A stretch of 64,000 bases of DNA from an uncultured Prochlorococcus sp. (GCA_902616595.1 CACMTJ010000001.1:50655-114654), one strand, 5' to 3'; positions 27,395 to 34,758 are shown, counted from the first letter of the stretch. A program made the numbers and translations. Notes: generated by a model from the letters alone, not told the origin.

Positions 27395-27419
27395 CTCTGC
27401 AACTTCATGAGATGCAGAG
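27395..27419. terminator. Terminator flanking the 27.2-27.6 kb genes
   Basis: CTCTGCA and TGCAGAG form a stem around an 11-nt loop that can pair further. The minus-strand side has eight T residues, giving a strong terminator for the 27443-27565 transcript. The plus-strand side has only TTTT after one C. Confidence 0.75.
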
Positions 27420-27442
27420 CTTTTAATTATTAAGTAACTGAT

Positions 27443-27565
27443 TTATATAAATCTATTGATTATAAAACCTTTTTTCTTAATCAAAGAAAAAGAGACCGAT
27501 GAATGTGATGAAGATACTGAATTCACGGCCCCTTTGATAACCGCATTTTTCGGTAGATACGACAA
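27443..27565 (-). CDS. 40-aa peptide with an extended ribosome binding site (TTG start)
   Basis: AAAGGAGGTGAT, a 12-nt match to the complement of the 16S rRNA 3' end, lies just upstream of a TTG start with about 7 nt between GGAGG and TTG. The peptide begins (TTG read as Met) MSYLPKNAVIKG and contains a serine-rich VNSVSSSHSSVSFS and a basic end. A terminator lies 24 bp beyond the stop on the same strand. No family is recognised. An ORF starting at GTG in another frame gives only 16 residues. Confidence 0.5.
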   Translation of the reverse strand: MSYLPKNAVIKGAVNSVSSSHSSVSFSLIKKKGFIINRFI

Positions 27566-27697
27566 TGAATCACCTCCTTTACTAATGTTTTTTTAAAAAT
27601 AACTAAAAGAATGAAACAAAGAAAGAAATTCGTTAAAAATTTAAAGGTTTTTTAACAAATTAACAATATAAATCTCTTAAAAATAAAAATATAGATA

Positions 27698-28363
27698 TTA
27701 CCAAGGCAAAACCTCTCCGTTGGCATGCCAAAAAGTACCAGAGTTATTTTTATTTAAAGAATCAATACGTTTTAAAAGGCCATTTGCTGATTCTTTAGGA
27801 CTAATTCCATTTCTTGTAAAGCCAGTCATTCTTGTACTCACTAAACCAGGATGCAAAATAGCTACATAAATATCATCTCTTGAAAAATCTATAGAAAGTG
27901 ATTTTGCTGCCATTGACAAAGCTACCTTAGACATCCTGTAACCATAAGAACTTCCAGATGAATTATCTTCAATAGATCCCATTCTACTTGTGATAAAAGC
28001 AACTTTAGAAGATCTTTTTAAAAGGTGTTTAAGTGATTGGGTCATACATATTGGGCTCAATGCATTAACTTCAAATTGCCGCAAAATACTTTTTTTATCT
28101 AAGTTTTCGAAAGAATTAAATTCATAAATTCCTGCATTATGAATTAAGCAATCTAAATTAACTCCAGATAGTTTTTTACACAAATTTGTTATCGACTCAT
28201 CAGAAGAAATTTCTATATTCTCTTCAATTCTCACTCCTAAATCTCTAAGTTCTTTTGAAGCTTTCCTACACGTTGCAATTACATTATCTCCCCTCTTATG
28301 AATTTGCCTACATAGTTCTAATCCAATACCCCTATTTGATCCTGTAATTAGAAAAGTCGACAT
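27698..28363 (-). CDS. Short-chain dehydrogenase/reductase
   Basis: The 221-residue protein has the nucleotide-binding TGSNRGIGLE at the N-terminus, NAG in LIHNAGIYEF, and the catalytic Tyr-x3-Lys in YRMSKVAL. It ends LPW, a short form of the SDR family (usually about 250 residues). Substrate is not predictable. It resembles the sniffer/CsgA-like carbonyl reductases. Confidence 0.88.
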   Translation of the reverse strand: MSTFLITGSNRGIGLELCRQIHKRGDNVIATCRKASKELRDLGVRIEENIEISSDESITNLCKKLSGVNLDCLIHNAGIYEFNSFENLDKKSILRQFEVNALSPICMTQSLKHLLKRSSKVAFITSRMGSIEDNSSGSSYGYRMSKVALSMAAKSLSIDFSRDDIYVAILHPGLVSTRMTGFTRNGISPKESANGLLKRIDSLNKNNSGTFWHANGEVLPW

Positions 28364-28536
28364 CTCTAAACTAAAAATAAAAAATTAATCTAAATCTAAA
28401 TATAAAAGAAAACGAACTAGAAAAAGAAAAAATTTATAAAATTCCTTATTAGATTTTTTAAGGTTATGATAGGTTATGAAATTCAAAAGGATTTATAAAA
28501 GAAAGCAAAGATATTTTTATCATCAAAATTTAATGT

Positions 28537-28743
28537 ATGGAAATTTTCAATCAAGAATTTATACAAGAGATTATTAGGTTAACGTGGAGAAATCCTGCTT
28601 TCATGGCTGTAGCTATCGCGTTAGTTTGGCTTATCCCACAATTATTTATCAGAAAAATAATGGCAAAAAAATATGAAAGAAGAAAAATAGAAATACAGAA
28701 AAATAAAATTCAGAAGCTTTACCCAACTAATACTCCTAAATAA
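28537..28743 (+). CDS. Small single-span membrane protein, 68 aa
   Basis: The hydrophobic AFMAVAIALVWLIPQLFI segment is followed by a strongly basic tail (KKYERRKIEIQKNKIQKLYP). The N-terminus is probably outside and the basic tail inside. The family is not recognised. Confidence 0.6.
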   Translation: MEIFNQEFIQEIIRLTWRNPAFMAVAIALVWLIPQLFIRKIMAKKYERRKIEIQKNKIQKLYPTNTPK

Positions 28744-28802
28744 GATTTTTATTTATAAGATGATCTAATAATTCAAAAAATACTTTTGCATCTAAGTGAA
28801 AT

Positions 28803-28994
28803 ATGACCTACAAAATAATTAGAATTGATGGGAAAGATGACGAATTAACAGCTCAAAGTTTTGATAAATATTCAGATGCGTACGATTTGTTAGAGGAACT
28901 ATATGGAGATTTATGTTGTTCAGATGCTGATTATGAAGACATAACCTATTACGATATTGTGGAAAATAATTTAAAAAATATAAATGGAGAATAA
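28803..28994 (+). CDS. Small acidic hypothetical protein, 63 aa
   Basis: The soluble, acidic protein starts MTYKIIRIDGKDDELTAQSF and contains two adjacent cysteines in DLCCSDADYED. Its end overlaps the start of the next gene by 11 bp, so they are likely co-transcribed. Confidence 0.6.
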   Translation: MTYKIIRIDGKDDELTAQSFDKYSDAYDLLEELYGDLCCSDADYEDITYYDIVENNLKNINGE

Positions 28995-29202
28995 AAAATG
29001 GGCTCCCTCCCAAGAAGAAAATTTAGGGGTAATAACGAGTGTATATGAATTCATTAAAGAAGAACTTTCAGAACTTCAAAAAGAAACTGGATGTCCCGAT
29101 TCATTTATTTATGATTTTATTGGCAAAATTCAGAATGAATGGCATCCGGAATCTTGCCACTCCATAGTTAGAAATAAAAAAGGAAAAATTAGAAAATATT
29201 AA
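28984..29202 (+). CDS. Small hypothetical protein, 72 aa
   Basis: The soluble 72-residue protein contains EFIKEELSELQKETGCPD and ends HSIVRNKKGKIRKY. The start overlaps the previous gene in a different frame. No family is recognised. Confidence 0.55.
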   Translation: MENKKWAPSQEENLGVITSVYEFIKEELSELQKETGCPDSFIYDFIGKIQNEWHPESCHSIVRNKKGKIRKY

Positions 29203-29262
29203 ATCTTCAACTCAAATTTATAAAATTTCTCTAATATAATTTGAATTTAAAAAAATTAAATC

Positions 29263-29349
29263 ATGATTATTAGAATACTAGGTATCGTTCTTATCCTTGG
29301 TACAATTGCATATTATGGTTTAGTTTTAACTGGGCAAAGCAATCTTTAG
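29263..29349 (+). CDS. Tiny membrane peptide, 28 aa
   Basis: The 29-codon frame is one hydrophobic helix (ILGIVLILGTIAYYGLVLTG) with an ATG start in otherwise non-coding sequence, 24 bp before the next gene. Similar tiny membrane ORFs occur through this region. Confidence 0.45.
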   Translation: MIIRILGIVLILGTIAYYGLVLTGQSNL

Positions 29350-29372
29350 TTTTTCAACTTTTAAAATTTCTC

Positions 29373-29582
29373 ATGAAATGGCCTCCTACTCTTTGTTGGA
29401 CAGCACCAAAAACTATTAATGGTAATAGGCATTTTCAAGTTAAAGCTTATGGTGGTAAAAATGAAGATAGATGGGTTGATATTTTTCCTACCAAAAATAA
29501 AAAAGATATTAAAAGGATCCTATGGACAAAGCTAAAATCAGAATGGACTTCAGGATGGTTAAGGCTCCCAAAAGATAAATAA
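29373..29582 (+). CDS. Small basic hypothetical protein, 69 aa
   Basis: The basic, tryptophan-rich protein starts MKWPPTLCWTAPKTINGNRH and includes HFQVKAYGGKNEDRWVDIFP. It has no membrane segment. It may be a conserved picocyanobacterial family, but I cannot name it. Confidence 0.6.
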   Translation: MKWPPTLCWTAPKTINGNRHFQVKAYGGKNEDRWVDIFPTKNKKDIKRILWTKLKSEWTSGWLRLPKDK

Positions 29583-29683
29583 TAATTTGTCTATGTAAAC
29601 AAATATTATTAACCAGAAAACTGTAAAAAATAATACCTAATGCAAAAATAATAACTTCTAAAATTTTTAAAATGCTGTTTAAT

Positions 29684-29857
29684 ATGAAGCCAGAACCTAA
29701 GAAAAAACTCCCTAATAAAAAAGTTATAAGTTCAGCAAAATTTGAGGCTAAAGAACAATTCACAAAATCTGCATTAGAAAATTTAAAAACAGAAAATGAA
29801 AGGCTTGTTAATTCACTAAAAAAATCTGGGGAAATTAAAGAATCAAAAAGAAAATAG
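29684..29857 (+). CDS. Small charged protein, 57 aa
   Basis: From the ATG at MKPEPKKK the protein is lysine-rich with a coiled-coil-like end (ALENLKTENERLVNSLKKSG). The frame is open 12 bp further upstream. The opposite-strand frame over the same bases is a hydrophobic shadow. Confidence 0.5.
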   Translation: MKPEPKKKLPNKKVISSAKFEAKEQFTKSALENLKTENERLVNSLKKSGEIKESKRK

Positions 29858-29908
29858 ACTTACGGTATTAAAAAATTTTTATTATGATATTAATTTACAG
29901 ATTGAGAA

Positions 29909-30031
29909 ATGATTGAAAAAATCTCTCTAGCAAACTCTCATTTACCTCAACTTATTGGGTTCGTACTCATGTCGATTGGTTATACATTAGGCAATAAATT
30001 TTACCTTCCTGAAATCAAACAAAAGTATTAA
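29909..30031 (+). CDS. Tiny membrane peptide, 40 aa
   Basis: The 41-codon frame has HLPQLIGFVLMSIGYTLGNK as a likely membrane span. It is isolated, followed by a 350-bp AT-rich gap, and the function is unknown. Confidence 0.4.
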   Translation: MIEKISLANSHLPQLIGFVLMSIGYTLGNKFYLPEIKQKY

Positions 30032-30383
30032 TTACTAGTTATTAAAAATTAATTTTAATAAATAACATTGAAAATAAATTCCTATTAAAAATTTCAATAC
30101 TCAATCTAATTCGGAGAAATAGGACTTTAAAACTTATATTGTAATTTAATTAGGAATACTATTGAAAAAACACTGACACATAAATGTAACATTAAAGTTC
30201 TTAAAAATGTGAAATCCAAAGAAATAGTAAGGATTCATACTAATTTTTTTTTAAATATGTTACATTAATTAATAATTCAAGTTAAGATTTCCTCTGTCAA
30301 TAAAGCGGAATTAGGAAATATTTGATACTTACAATTGTCATTCACTTTTTGGCTTACTAAATGATCACATACGAAAACTAAAA
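30032..30383. other. AT-rich gap upstream of the high-light-inducible gene
   Basis: No gene is visible in about 350 bp of very AT-rich DNA. The last 100 bp probably hold the promoter of the downstream gene. No clear operator or terminator is seen. Confidence 0.5.
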
Positions 30384-30638
30384 ATGGATGCACTTAGTAG
30401 TTTTATAGTTGTTATTATCGCAATTACAATCCAATTCTCTTTGTACGCTATCAAAAGGTTGCAGGAACCTTTAGAACCAAATTATTTGATGGATAATAAT
30501 TCTAAAAAAATTAAAAACTACATGGGTAAATTCTGGAAAAATGCCGAAATAACAAATGGGAGATTAGCTATGATTGGTTTTTTAGCTTTGATAATAAACT
30601 ACGGTTTTTTTGGGTGGATAATACCTGGTTTTATTTAA
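30384..30638 (+). CDS. hli: High-light-inducible protein (Hli/Scp)
   Basis: The 84-residue protein has an extended N-terminus with a hydrophobic stretch. The chlorophyll a/b-binding motif AEITNGRLAMIGFLALIINY follows, ending GWIIPGF. The Glu and the Asn-Arg pair are the pigment ligands. Such one-helix proteins bind chlorophyll and carotenoid in thylakoids and protect photosystem II assembly during light or nutrient stress. The N-terminal extension of about 45 residues makes it longer than the minimal Prochlorococcus Hli. Confidence 0.92.
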   Translation: MDALSSFIVVIIAITIQFSLYAIKRLQEPLEPNYLMDNNSKKIKNYMGKFWKNAEITNGRLAMIGFLALIINYGFFGWIIPGFI

Positions 30639-30740
30639 AGTATCAATACATTAAGGTCTTAAAGAAAATAAAAATAAATCTCTCGTTCAAAACAAACTCT
30701 CCTTTTAAAAAAAAAATTTTTATTATAAGTAAAAAAGCAA

Positions 30741-30938
30741 TTGAGTAATTCTGATTTTGATAAAAATGGATTCGATGGCTATGGAATACATTGGCTTCAA
30801 TATGCTGCTTTTGCTGTCTCTGGTTTTGCCATATTTACAACTTGGGCATTTTTTTATGATGAAAGATTCCACAACTTTGTAATGAATATTTTCAGGGTTA
30901 TTAACTGCAGTGGGTTCAACTGTAATGGAGCATTTTAA
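30741..30938 (+). CDS. Small single-span membrane protein (TTG start)
   Basis: The frame starts with TTG and encodes SNSDFDKNGFDGYGIHWLQY, then a membrane span (AAFAVSGFAIFTTWAFFYD) and two cysteines near the end (INCSGFNCNG). No ATG is available in the first 40 residues. The gene runs in the same direction as the next small gene, 6 bp away. Confidence 0.5.
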   Translation: MSNSDFDKNGFDGYGIHWLQYAAFAVSGFAIFTTWAFFYDERFHNFVMNIFRVINCSGFNCNGAF

Positions 30939-30944
30939 AATTCT

Positions 30945-31127
30945 ATGGCTAATCCAGATCAAAAAACAATATTAATTGATAATGCTTTTGAGGAAATAAA
31001 AAACATTTGTATAAATCTTCAAAAAGATACTGATGCTTCGAATTCAGAACTTAAAAGTTTACTAAAACTAATTATTAATGAATGGGAAGAAAAGGAAGAA
31101 CAAAAAACTGGTTTTGGATTCAGGTAA
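30945..31127 (+). CDS. Small acidic helical protein, 60 aa
   Basis: The soluble protein MANPDQKTILIDNAFEEIKN has one cysteine and ends EEKEEQKTGFGFR. It follows the previous gene by 6 bp and is probably co-transcribed. Function unknown. Confidence 0.55.
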   Translation: MANPDQKTILIDNAFEEIKNICINLQKDTDASNSELKSLLKLIINEWEEKEEQKTGFGFR

Positions 31128-31236
31128 AGTTAGCCACTATCTAAGAAGAGACTTAGGCCTCAAATTATTTAAATATGAAAAGATTTTTTACTTTTAAAAT
31201 TTTATATGTAATTTACATTTAAAAAAAAATTAAAAA

Positions 31237-31266
31237 GGAATGAATCTCAAGTAGAAGATTCATTCC
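31237..31266 (-). terminator. Terminator, minus strand
   Basis: An 11-bp perfect stem (GGAATGAATCT with AGATTCATTCC) is followed on the minus strand by two T runs. It ends the minus-strand unit that carries the micro-ORF at 31293-31334. Confidence 0.85.
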
Positions 31267-31292
31267 AGATTTAGCATTAGTTTTATCTAGAT

Positions 31293-31334
31293 TTAAATTT
31301 TATAATTTAACTCCTCTGGTGGACTGTCAATCAT
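31293..31334 (-). CDS. Micro-ORF, 13 aa, with strong ribosome binding site
   Basis: AGGAGG lies 6 nt before ATG. The peptide is MIDSPPEELNYKI and stops before a strong terminator. It lies 82 bp downstream of the 33-aa gene on the same strand. The combination suggests a translated micro-peptide or leader peptide. A chance match cannot be excluded. Confidence 0.35.
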   Translation of the reverse strand: MIDSPPEELNYKI

Positions 31335-31416
31335 TAGATCCCTCCTATTCAACAAGTTAAACTTACGCCTTACTTATTAAGAAAGTAAATCAGTAAAAAT
31401 GCTGATTTATTATTTT

Positions 31417-31518
31417 CTAAAATGTTTGAATTAAAGATGCCAATTCTGGTGCATCTAATAAAAGTGCAAAAAATGTAAGCACAACTAATAAAAAAATGGA
31501 AAAGTAGAGTTGAATCAT
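31417..31518 (-). CDS. Tiny membrane peptide, 33 aa
   Basis: The 34-codon frame begins MIQLYFSIFLLVVLTFFALL and ends LDAPELASLIQTF, one membrane span with a short polar tail. The layout resembles small photosystem subunits such as PsbT or PetN types, but no match is recognised. Confidence 0.5.
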   Translation of the reverse strand: MIQLYFSIFLLVVLTFFALLLDAPELASLIQTF

Positions 31519-31618
31519 ATTTCAAAATTACTTAAAAAGAATTTTTTAAGTTGTATAAAATAATGCTTTGTTTACATAATTAAATATCTCTACCTAGAGA
31601 AGGTTAATTAGAGAATAA

Positions 31619-31852
31619 TTAAGATGCTTTAGGAGAAAATATCGTCCTATTTTTTTGCCAATACTCACAGCCTTTAAGTAAATGATCACCCTGTGGTATG
31701 CGTCTTTCGTATTTTGGACAGATCAAGATAGTAGCAAAAGTTTCTGTAGTGCTGTAGCGAAAGTGATTGCAAGTAATACAAATCTTTGTTCGTTTTCGTT
31801 TTAGGGTAGATTCTTTTAGATATTTCCATTTTGACGGATTTATCTTGATCAT
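31619..31852 (-). CDS. Small four-cysteine protein, 77 aa
   Basis: The basic N-terminus is followed by CITCNHFRYS, ICPKYERRIP and KGCEYWQKN, giving a C-x2-C...C...C pattern that could hold zinc or an Fe-S cluster. It begins 2 bp after the DUF1651 gene stop, so the two form an operon. Family not named. Confidence 0.65.
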   Translation of the reverse strand: MIKINPSKWKYLKESTLKRKRTKICITCNHFRYSTTETFATILICPKYERRIPQGDHLLKGCEYWQKNRTIFSPKAS

Positions 31853-31854
31853 GA

Positions 31855-32145
31855 TTACTGGAATTTATTAGTAACAATTTGCCAACCTCTCGAAATTAAT
31901 TCATTCCATGTTTCGCAAGCACAGTCAATAGAATGAAGTCTTGAATTTTTAATTTGGGTTGGTTCACCTAATTCATTTGCATAGAAAAGATGAGTATATA
32001 CTTTTAAGTTATTAGATACAGATTTCTTATAACTCTCAAAAAAAATTAATAAACCACTTTTTTTGTTAAACAACCAGCCAGTTGGGGGGTCAATAAGGCT
32101 GCCACGATAAAAATAAGTCCGAACATTAGCGACTCCTGAAGTCAT
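31855..32145 (-). CDS. DUF1651-type protein, copy 1
   Basis: The 96-residue protein has the pattern PxGWL...L..F...KKS...H..YAN.LG.P..IK.S....D.A...W..L...GW, the same as the protein at 34293-34592. This is like the picocyanobacterial DUF1651 family. It is followed by the four-cysteine gene and preceded by a near-consensus sigma-70 promoter. Function unknown. Confidence 0.7.
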   Translation of the reverse strand: MTSGVANVRTYFYRGSLIDPPTGWLFNKKSGLLIFFESYKKSVSNNLKVYTHLFYANELGEPTQIKNSRLHSIDCACETWNELISRGWQIVTNKFQ

Positions 32146-32168
32146 AAAGATAATACAGTTGTACTAAT

Positions 32169-32197
32169 AATATAAATGTACTACTCGTAGACGTCAA
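32169..32197 (-). promoter_or_regulatory. Sigma-70-like promoter of DUF1651 copy 1
   Basis: On the minus strand TTGACG and TATATT are separated by exactly 17 bp, a near-consensus promoter that is unusual in this genome. The 5' DNA is similar to that of the paralog. Confidence 0.7.
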
Positions 32198-32338
32198 GTA
32201 TTCCTCTGGAAATTATTTAAATAGTAAAATTACTTACTAGAAATAATCAGCCGTAAACTTCTTATTTGGTAATAGTGAATACAAGTAACTCCTTTAAAAG
32301 GGAAATATCATTTAAAGAGTATCTCAAAAAAGAATGCA

Positions 32339-32575
32339 ATGTATCGAAATCCCTTCTATCTAGGATGGAACAAAGGTTGGTCTTTTTTATTTTTTTTAGA
32401 GGGTGGCATTGCAAAAATTGAAGCAAAAGGTTTTGGTATTTCTATTACAACAAAAGTTGAGAAAGGAGAATCACCCCTAGAATCTGCGGATAGATTAGTC
32501 TTAAAAGAGCAAAGGATTAGAAAATCAAGATATTATTCTTGGGTTAAATCTATTAATGAAAAAACAATAAATTAA
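32339..32575 (+). CDS. Small hypothetical protein, 78 aa
   Basis: The protein MYRNPFYLGWNKGWSFLFFL continues with a basic soluble part (KVEKGESPLESADRLVLKEQ). The N-terminal half is aromatic-rich. It stands alone after a divergent gap. No family is recognised. Confidence 0.55.
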   Translation: MYRNPFYLGWNKGWSFLFFLEGGIAKIEAKGFGISITTKVEKGESPLESADRLVLKEQRIRKSRYYSWVKSINEKTIN

Positions 32576-32644
32576 CCAATCCTTAAATTTCTAAAGTAAT
32601 TTGTTGACAGTCAATTTAAAATAGAAAATAATCATTTATTTTTC

Positions 32645-32902
32645 GTGTCCAATAAATTTTATGAATGGTGGAAAAACCATAGAAAAGTTGTAACCTATGG
32701 GGCTTTTATCATCTTGTTTGGTTTTTATTTATCTCCTGTTGTCAAAGAAGCAAAATACAAAAACCAATGTATTAAGTACTCTACTAAAGGAGCTTTAGCT
32801 AAATTTAATAAGGACGATATAAGAGAAACTTTACTAGAGGAAACAGGTTTGAACATTGATGAACTAGCAAAGATTGAAGGTTATAAGAATTGCATTAATT
32901 AA
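32645..32902 (+). CDS. Small membrane-anchored protein (GTG start), 85 aa
   Basis: The GTG-started frame has a membrane span VVTYGAFIILFGFYLSPVV and a soluble tail with two cysteines (NQCIKYS, YKNCIN). No ATG occurs early enough in the frame. The function is unknown. Confidence 0.55.
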   Translation: MSNKFYEWWKNHRKVVTYGAFIILFGFYLSPVVKEAKYKNQCIKYSTKGALAKFNKDDIRETLLEETGLNIDELAKIEGYKNCIN

Positions 32903-32933
32903 AAAGTTCGCAAAAATTACGCTGAGTTTTTAA

Positions 32934-33140
32934 ATGATTAAAAACATGTTTAAACTTGTTTTATTAATATTATTATTTGGATTTATATCAATAAGTCTAA
33001 AAACAAGATATTTGGTTGCCATAACTATAAAAGAAATTTCTTCATTTCTTTTATGGACTGTTAAATATGAAGATAGAGAAAAATGGATCATAGATAAACC
33101 AAGTTGGATACCTAGTCAAAAACTTAAACCATCGTATTAA
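32934..33140 (+). CDS. Small membrane-anchored protein, 68 aa
   Basis: A hydrophobic N-terminus (LVLLILLFGFISISL) precedes a soluble tail rich in Lys and Trp. Its stop TAA directly precedes the ligase-like ATG, so the two genes are probably translated from one transcript. The alternative start MFK is at 32946. Confidence 0.55.
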   Translation: MIKNMFKLVLLILLFGFISISLKTRYLVAITIKEISSFLLWTVKYEDREKWIIDKPSWIPSQKLKPSY

Positions 33141-33890
33141 ATGAAGACTTATTTAGAAGAACGAATTGAATGGTATGACGATAATTATAGAAATGGTAAT
33201 GCTTTAATCTCTGATAAGCAGTTCGACCAACTTGAAAAAAATTTATTAAGAACAAACCCAAATTGTGATTACTTTAAAAAGAAAAATAAACTAGTTTTAC
33301 CTTCATTAGAAAAGGATTCAATAGATGAATTTTTGAAAGGATTATTAGTAGATACCAGATTATTAATTGAACCAAAAATTGATGGTTGTGCTGTTGCTTT
33401 GCAATATAGGGATGGAACCTTTGAGAAAGCAATTTCAAGAAAAGGGGCAGACGTTACTAGTAAACTTATTAAAGTCCAAGACATTCCCAATAATCTCCCT
33501 TTACGAGGAGTTCTTCAAGTTAGAGGTGAATTATATGCACCCAACCAAATTCCAAATATCTCCCAGAGAATCGCCTCTGGATTTCTAAGAGCTAAAGAAG
33601 GATTTTCTGAAAATCTTAGCTTCTGCGCATTTCAAATACTTAATTCAACGCTTAACCAATATGAGTCCAAAAAAAGTCTTTCAAAGCTTGGCTTCACGAT
33701 CCCTCAGGATATTACATGCAACTTTACGAGCCAAGTTGAATTATTTAGAAAACAATGGCTAGAAGGGAAGCTTTTTAGCAAATATCCAACAGATGGCATA
33801 GTAGTAAAAATAAATTCTAGAAAATTACAATTGATTAGAGAAAAATCAAATTTAGATTATCCTTATTGGCAAGTAGCAATAAAACGTTAA
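33141..33890 (+). CDS. Stand-alone NAD-dependent DNA ligase adenylation domain (LigA-like)
   Basis: The 249-residue protein has the LigA domain Ia pattern (EERIEWYDDNYRNGN then ALISDKQFDQLE) and the nucleotidyltransferase motif EPKIDGCAVAL with catalytic Lys79. VRGEL and DGIVVKI follow, and it ends with a QVAIK-type motif. The OB fold, zinc finger, helix-hairpin-helix and BRCT domains of normal 670-residue LigA are absent. It could be an adenylyltransferase, a partial ligase of viral or mobile origin, or an RNA/DNA end-processing enzyme. Its codon use matches neighbours. It overlaps the next small gene by one base. Confidence 0.85.
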   Translation: MKTYLEERIEWYDDNYRNGNALISDKQFDQLEKNLLRTNPNCDYFKKKNKLVLPSLEKDSIDEFLKGLLVDTRLLIEPKIDGCAVALQYRDGTFEKAISRKGADVTSKLIKVQDIPNNLPLRGVLQVRGELYAPNQIPNISQRIASGFLRAKEGFSENLSFCAFQILNSTLNQYESKKSLSKLGFTIPQDITCNFTSQVELFRKQWLEGKLFSKYPTDGIVVKINSRKLQLIREKSNLDYPYWQVAIKR

Positions 33891-34003
33891 TGGAATTAAT
33901 ACACCAGATTTTTCCTACTTGGCATATTTACTTGGATATGTTTTTGGTTGGCTTTGCAACTTACGGTTTTCTGAGAATTAAGAAAAAAATAAAAACTAAA
34001 TAA
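33890..34003 (+). CDS. Tiny membrane protein, 37 aa
   Basis: The ATG overlaps the ligase-like stop by one base (TAATG). The protein has one span (IYLDMFLVGFATYGFL) and a strongly basic end (KKKIKTK). This layout suggests coupled translation with the ligase-like gene. Confidence 0.5.
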   Translation: MELIHQIFPTWHIYLDMFLVGFATYGFLRIKKKIKTK

Positions 34004-34013
34004 AGTTTTTAAA

Positions 34014-34166
34014 TCATCCGTGGTCCTTAAGCATGGATTTAAGTTGTTCGGTATCTAATTGTTCAAGATAATTTCTCATTGCCAACCAAGATCTTCTACT
34101 TTCTAACTTTCCACTTTGTTTAAATAAATTTGCGGAAACTTGATCTATCAATTCTTTATGAGTCAT
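34014..34166 (-). CDS. Small soluble protein, 50 aa
   Basis: The 51-codon frame begins MTHKELIDQVSANLFKQSGK and ends QLKSMLKDHG. It is helical and charged. It begins inside the end of the 46-aa gene in another frame and is the last gene of a minus-strand three-gene unit headed by DUF1651 copy 2. Confidence 0.5.
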   Translation of the reverse strand: MTHKELIDQVSANLFKQSGKLESRRSWLAMRNYLEQLDTEQLKSMLKDHG

Positions 34167-34296
34167 ATTTATATTCTTCATCAAGTTCTATGACAACACC
34201 ATTAAAAAATTCTGCTAATAATTTTGATGGGTCTTGCATAGATATCTTTTTATCTACTTTTGATAATTTCTTTTTGATTGGATTTAAGTTAGTCAT
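34156..34296 (-). CDS. Small soluble protein, 46 aa
   Basis: The 47-codon frame reads MTNLNPIKKKLSKVDKKISM and ends EEYKYDS. It starts with a 4-bp ATGA overlap at the DUF1651 stop and overlaps the next gene by 11 bp. This packing supports a real operon. Function unknown. Confidence 0.5.
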   Translation of the reverse strand: MTNLNPIKKKLSKVDKKISMQDPSKLLAEFFNGVVIELDEEYKYDS

Positions 34297-34592
34297 ACAG
34301 ATTCAGGTAATTCAAGTTCTTCAAAAGTCCAACCTTCTAATTGAAGGTCATGCCATTTATCCCAAGCATTATCCAAATACATTTGAGTGGATGATTTAAT
34401 TGCCATTGGATCACCAAGATCATTTGCATAATATGTATGAGCAAAAATTCTCATACTATTTCTTGGAGATTTTTTATTCCTTATAAATAAAATTAATCTG
34501 CTGCGGTCTGGGCTAAGCAACCAACCACTTGGGGACTCATTACGATAACCGTAAGAAAAATTAGTCCAAACATTAGCTCCTCCTAAAGTCAT
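34293..34592 (-). CDS. DUF1651-type protein, copy 2
   Basis: The 99-residue protein shares its whole length with the protein at 31855-32145. Shared features are an N-terminal GANV.T.F, PSGWL, the L..F..NKKS block, the H.YYAN.LG.P..IK.S block and W..L...GW. It heads a three-gene minus-strand unit. The upstream region also resembles that of copy 1, which implies a segmental duplication with divergent neighbours. Confidence 0.7.
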   Translation of the reverse strand: MTLGGANVWTNFSYGYRNESPSGWLLSPDRSRLILFIRNKKSPRNSMRIFAHTYYANDLGDPMAIKSSTQMYLDNAWDKWHDLQLEGWTFEELELPESV

Positions 34593-34617
34593 TACTTAGT
34601 AATACATGTGTACTATT

Positions 34618-34647
34618 AATATAAATACATAAGAAATGGATCGTCAA
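34618..34647 (-). promoter_or_regulatory. Sigma-70-like promoter of DUF1651 copy 2
   Basis: TTGACG and TATATT are spaced by 18 bp on the minus strand. The surrounding bases match the copy 1 promoter, including GTACT and GTCAAGTATT blocks on the plus strand. Confidence 0.7.
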
Positions 34648-34708
34648 GTATTTTGGCAAATAAATTATTTAAACTGATAGAGAATAAAAACAGCTCAGTT
34701 ATTTCTAA

Positions 34709-34758
34709 AAAATAAAATACCTACCAAAAGCCTGTAATAACATGCAGTTTGATAGGTA
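34709..34758 (-). terminator. Terminator after 6S RNA
   Basis: On the minus strand TACCTA pairs with TAGGTA, with an inner CTG-CAG pair, followed by a TTTTATTTTTT run. It fits the 3' end of the purK-6S transcript. Confidence 0.6.

Noticed and set aside
28476..28580. 33-codon ORF before the 68-aa membrane gene
   Set aside because: It overlaps the better-supported gene at 28537 in another frame and has no ribosome binding site.
29509..29763. 84-codon minus-strand hydrophobic ORF
   Set aside because: It is antisense to the charged gene at 29684-29857 and to the end of 29373-29582; hydrophobic shadows are common opposite lysine-rich genes.
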